Source of the DNA: Globisporangium splendens
Lineage: Eukaryota > Oomycota > Peronosporomycetes > Pythiales > Pythiaceae
Reading direction: 5' to 3'
DNA length: 64,000 nucleotides
NCBI GenBank assembly: GCA_006386115.1
Contig: VFIW01000023.1
Span: 1 to 64,000, forward strand
A program made the position numbers and the translations under genes. Shown here one piece after another: positions 63,082 through 64,000 of this stretch; position 1 is the first letter of the stretch, and each line of letters starts with the position of its first letter. Below the pieces are notes generated by a model. The model saw only the letters and a program-made list of their open reading frames with translations. It was not told the origin of the DNA and made no database searches.

Positions 63082-64000
63082 CTTGAGCGCATAATGAGAG
63101 TGCTTTGCTTTGTGGAGAAAGCGCGTGGACGCTGTGGAGTTTCTGTGTGAGCGGGTCCAAAAGATCCGATGCGATGCGACTCGTTCAAAATGCGATCTTT
63201 TATGGTTATGACACGTCCTTTCGAGTGGATGAAAGTCATCGAATTTTCCAGGTTTTTATTGTGTAGTACAGGCAGCCTAATTTAGTGGTCGTTAGAAGAA
63301 GAGTGATGGCTCATCCCTACTTTTGAGAGTCGTGGAATATATTATACTTTGTGTCAACAAAGGCAATATATAAATACTCACAGGTCGTTGTTCCCTTCGA
63401 GGAGGAGCAGAAAGGGGTGTCGCAAACGAGTTTTTTAGGGCTCTCCAGCTGCTTGAATCAGGGCTGTCTAACAAGGGATCTTCCTAATTTAGTGTGCTTC
63501 TGCAACTAGGGATGTTTCCACAGTCTGTTCCTAATGAGTGCCACTTGGTGCAAACTCGCACTTGCCAGCCTTGCTCTGTCTGCCTCGATAGAAACACAGC
63601 GAACGTTCGATTTCGCGTCAAAAGCGCCCCCGTCTGCCTTTCATCGCCGCATTGGAGCGCTGGCGCATGTGTCGTTCGGATCTCAAAACTACCACCAGAT
63701 GCGCTGAGAAAAGCTCCACAGACGAATAAATAAAAACAGCAGCAAGACAAAAACGACCATGGGACACTCGCCGAAAAGCGTCCATGTGGCGAAAACTCCC
63801 CTATATGACTCCCCACTGCTGTGATCCACCAAATGCACCAAATGCACTCAGGACTAAAGTACGCTAAAAGGAGACAAGCCGCCATCTGCACGTGCTGCAA
63901 ATAAACACGTCGTAGAATCGGTCTAATCGAATATGCAAGCGGGAAAGAGACAACATGACGCCCAATTGTCCTTTGTAAAGAATTACTCGAGGAAAGAGAC
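63082..64000. other. Intergenic region to window end
   Basis: About 920 bp of mixed, partly AT-rich sequence. Open frames (for example 63484-63900, minus) lack domains and sensible composition. No RNA gene or repeat recognised. Confidence 0.5.

Overview
The window reads as nuclear DNA of an oomycete or a close stramenopile. This is inferred from compact protein-coding genes with short GT-AG introns (about 52-90 nt, one near 270), a lineage-style Myb-like protein and a low-complexity protein with an RKGRW-type domain, and heavy retroelement load. No species can be named from sequence alone.

Bases 1-30648 are one tandem array of a 786-bp unit, interrupted three times. Each unit carries, on the minus strand, a tRNA-Ala(AGC) followed after a single nucleotide by a tRNA-His(GTG), then a T5 terminator and about 640 bp of non-coding spacer. 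Three full-length L1-like (APE/EEP endonuclease plus reverse transcriptase) non-LTR retrotransposons sit in this array, all on the plus strand and all with their 5' end at the first base of tRNA-Ala: copy A (3448-10782), copy B (11589-20915) and copy C (22501-29880). A and B have 14-bp target duplications made of tRNA-Ala nucleotides 1-14; C has a 95-bp duplication reaching into tRNA-His. The elements leave the upstream Ala-His pair intact. Each copy is disabled by one or two point lesions at different places, so the family was probably active recently. Copy B has a replaced 3' region that holds an antisense gene with a chromo-like segment and a possible cysteine-peptidase-like segment, but it keeps the last 60 nt of the family.

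Bases 30649-39040 hold a minus-strand Ty3/gypsy chromovirus-type LTR retrotransposon with intact gag and pol joined by an A_AAA_AAC frameshift site, and a long antisense coiled-coil ORF overlapping the pol tail. It abuts a fragment (5' LTR plus gag start) of a second related element. The two sides of the first element do not share a target duplication, so this is a recombination (or assembly) junction between the tRNA array and the host gene block.

Bases 39041-64000 are host genes: POLD1 (+, 4 exons), a low-complexity nuclear-type protein (+), a PH-PP2C fusion phosphatase (-, 10 exons), the cytosolic Fe-S scaffold NBP35/NUBP1 (-, 7 exons) divergent from transportin-1 (+), a two-SANT Myb-like protein (-), and a secreted JmjC/cupin-like, FN3, FN3, PA domain protein (-) with an apparent 1-nt frameshift. 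These are unrelated housekeeping or regulatory genes and not a pathway cluster.
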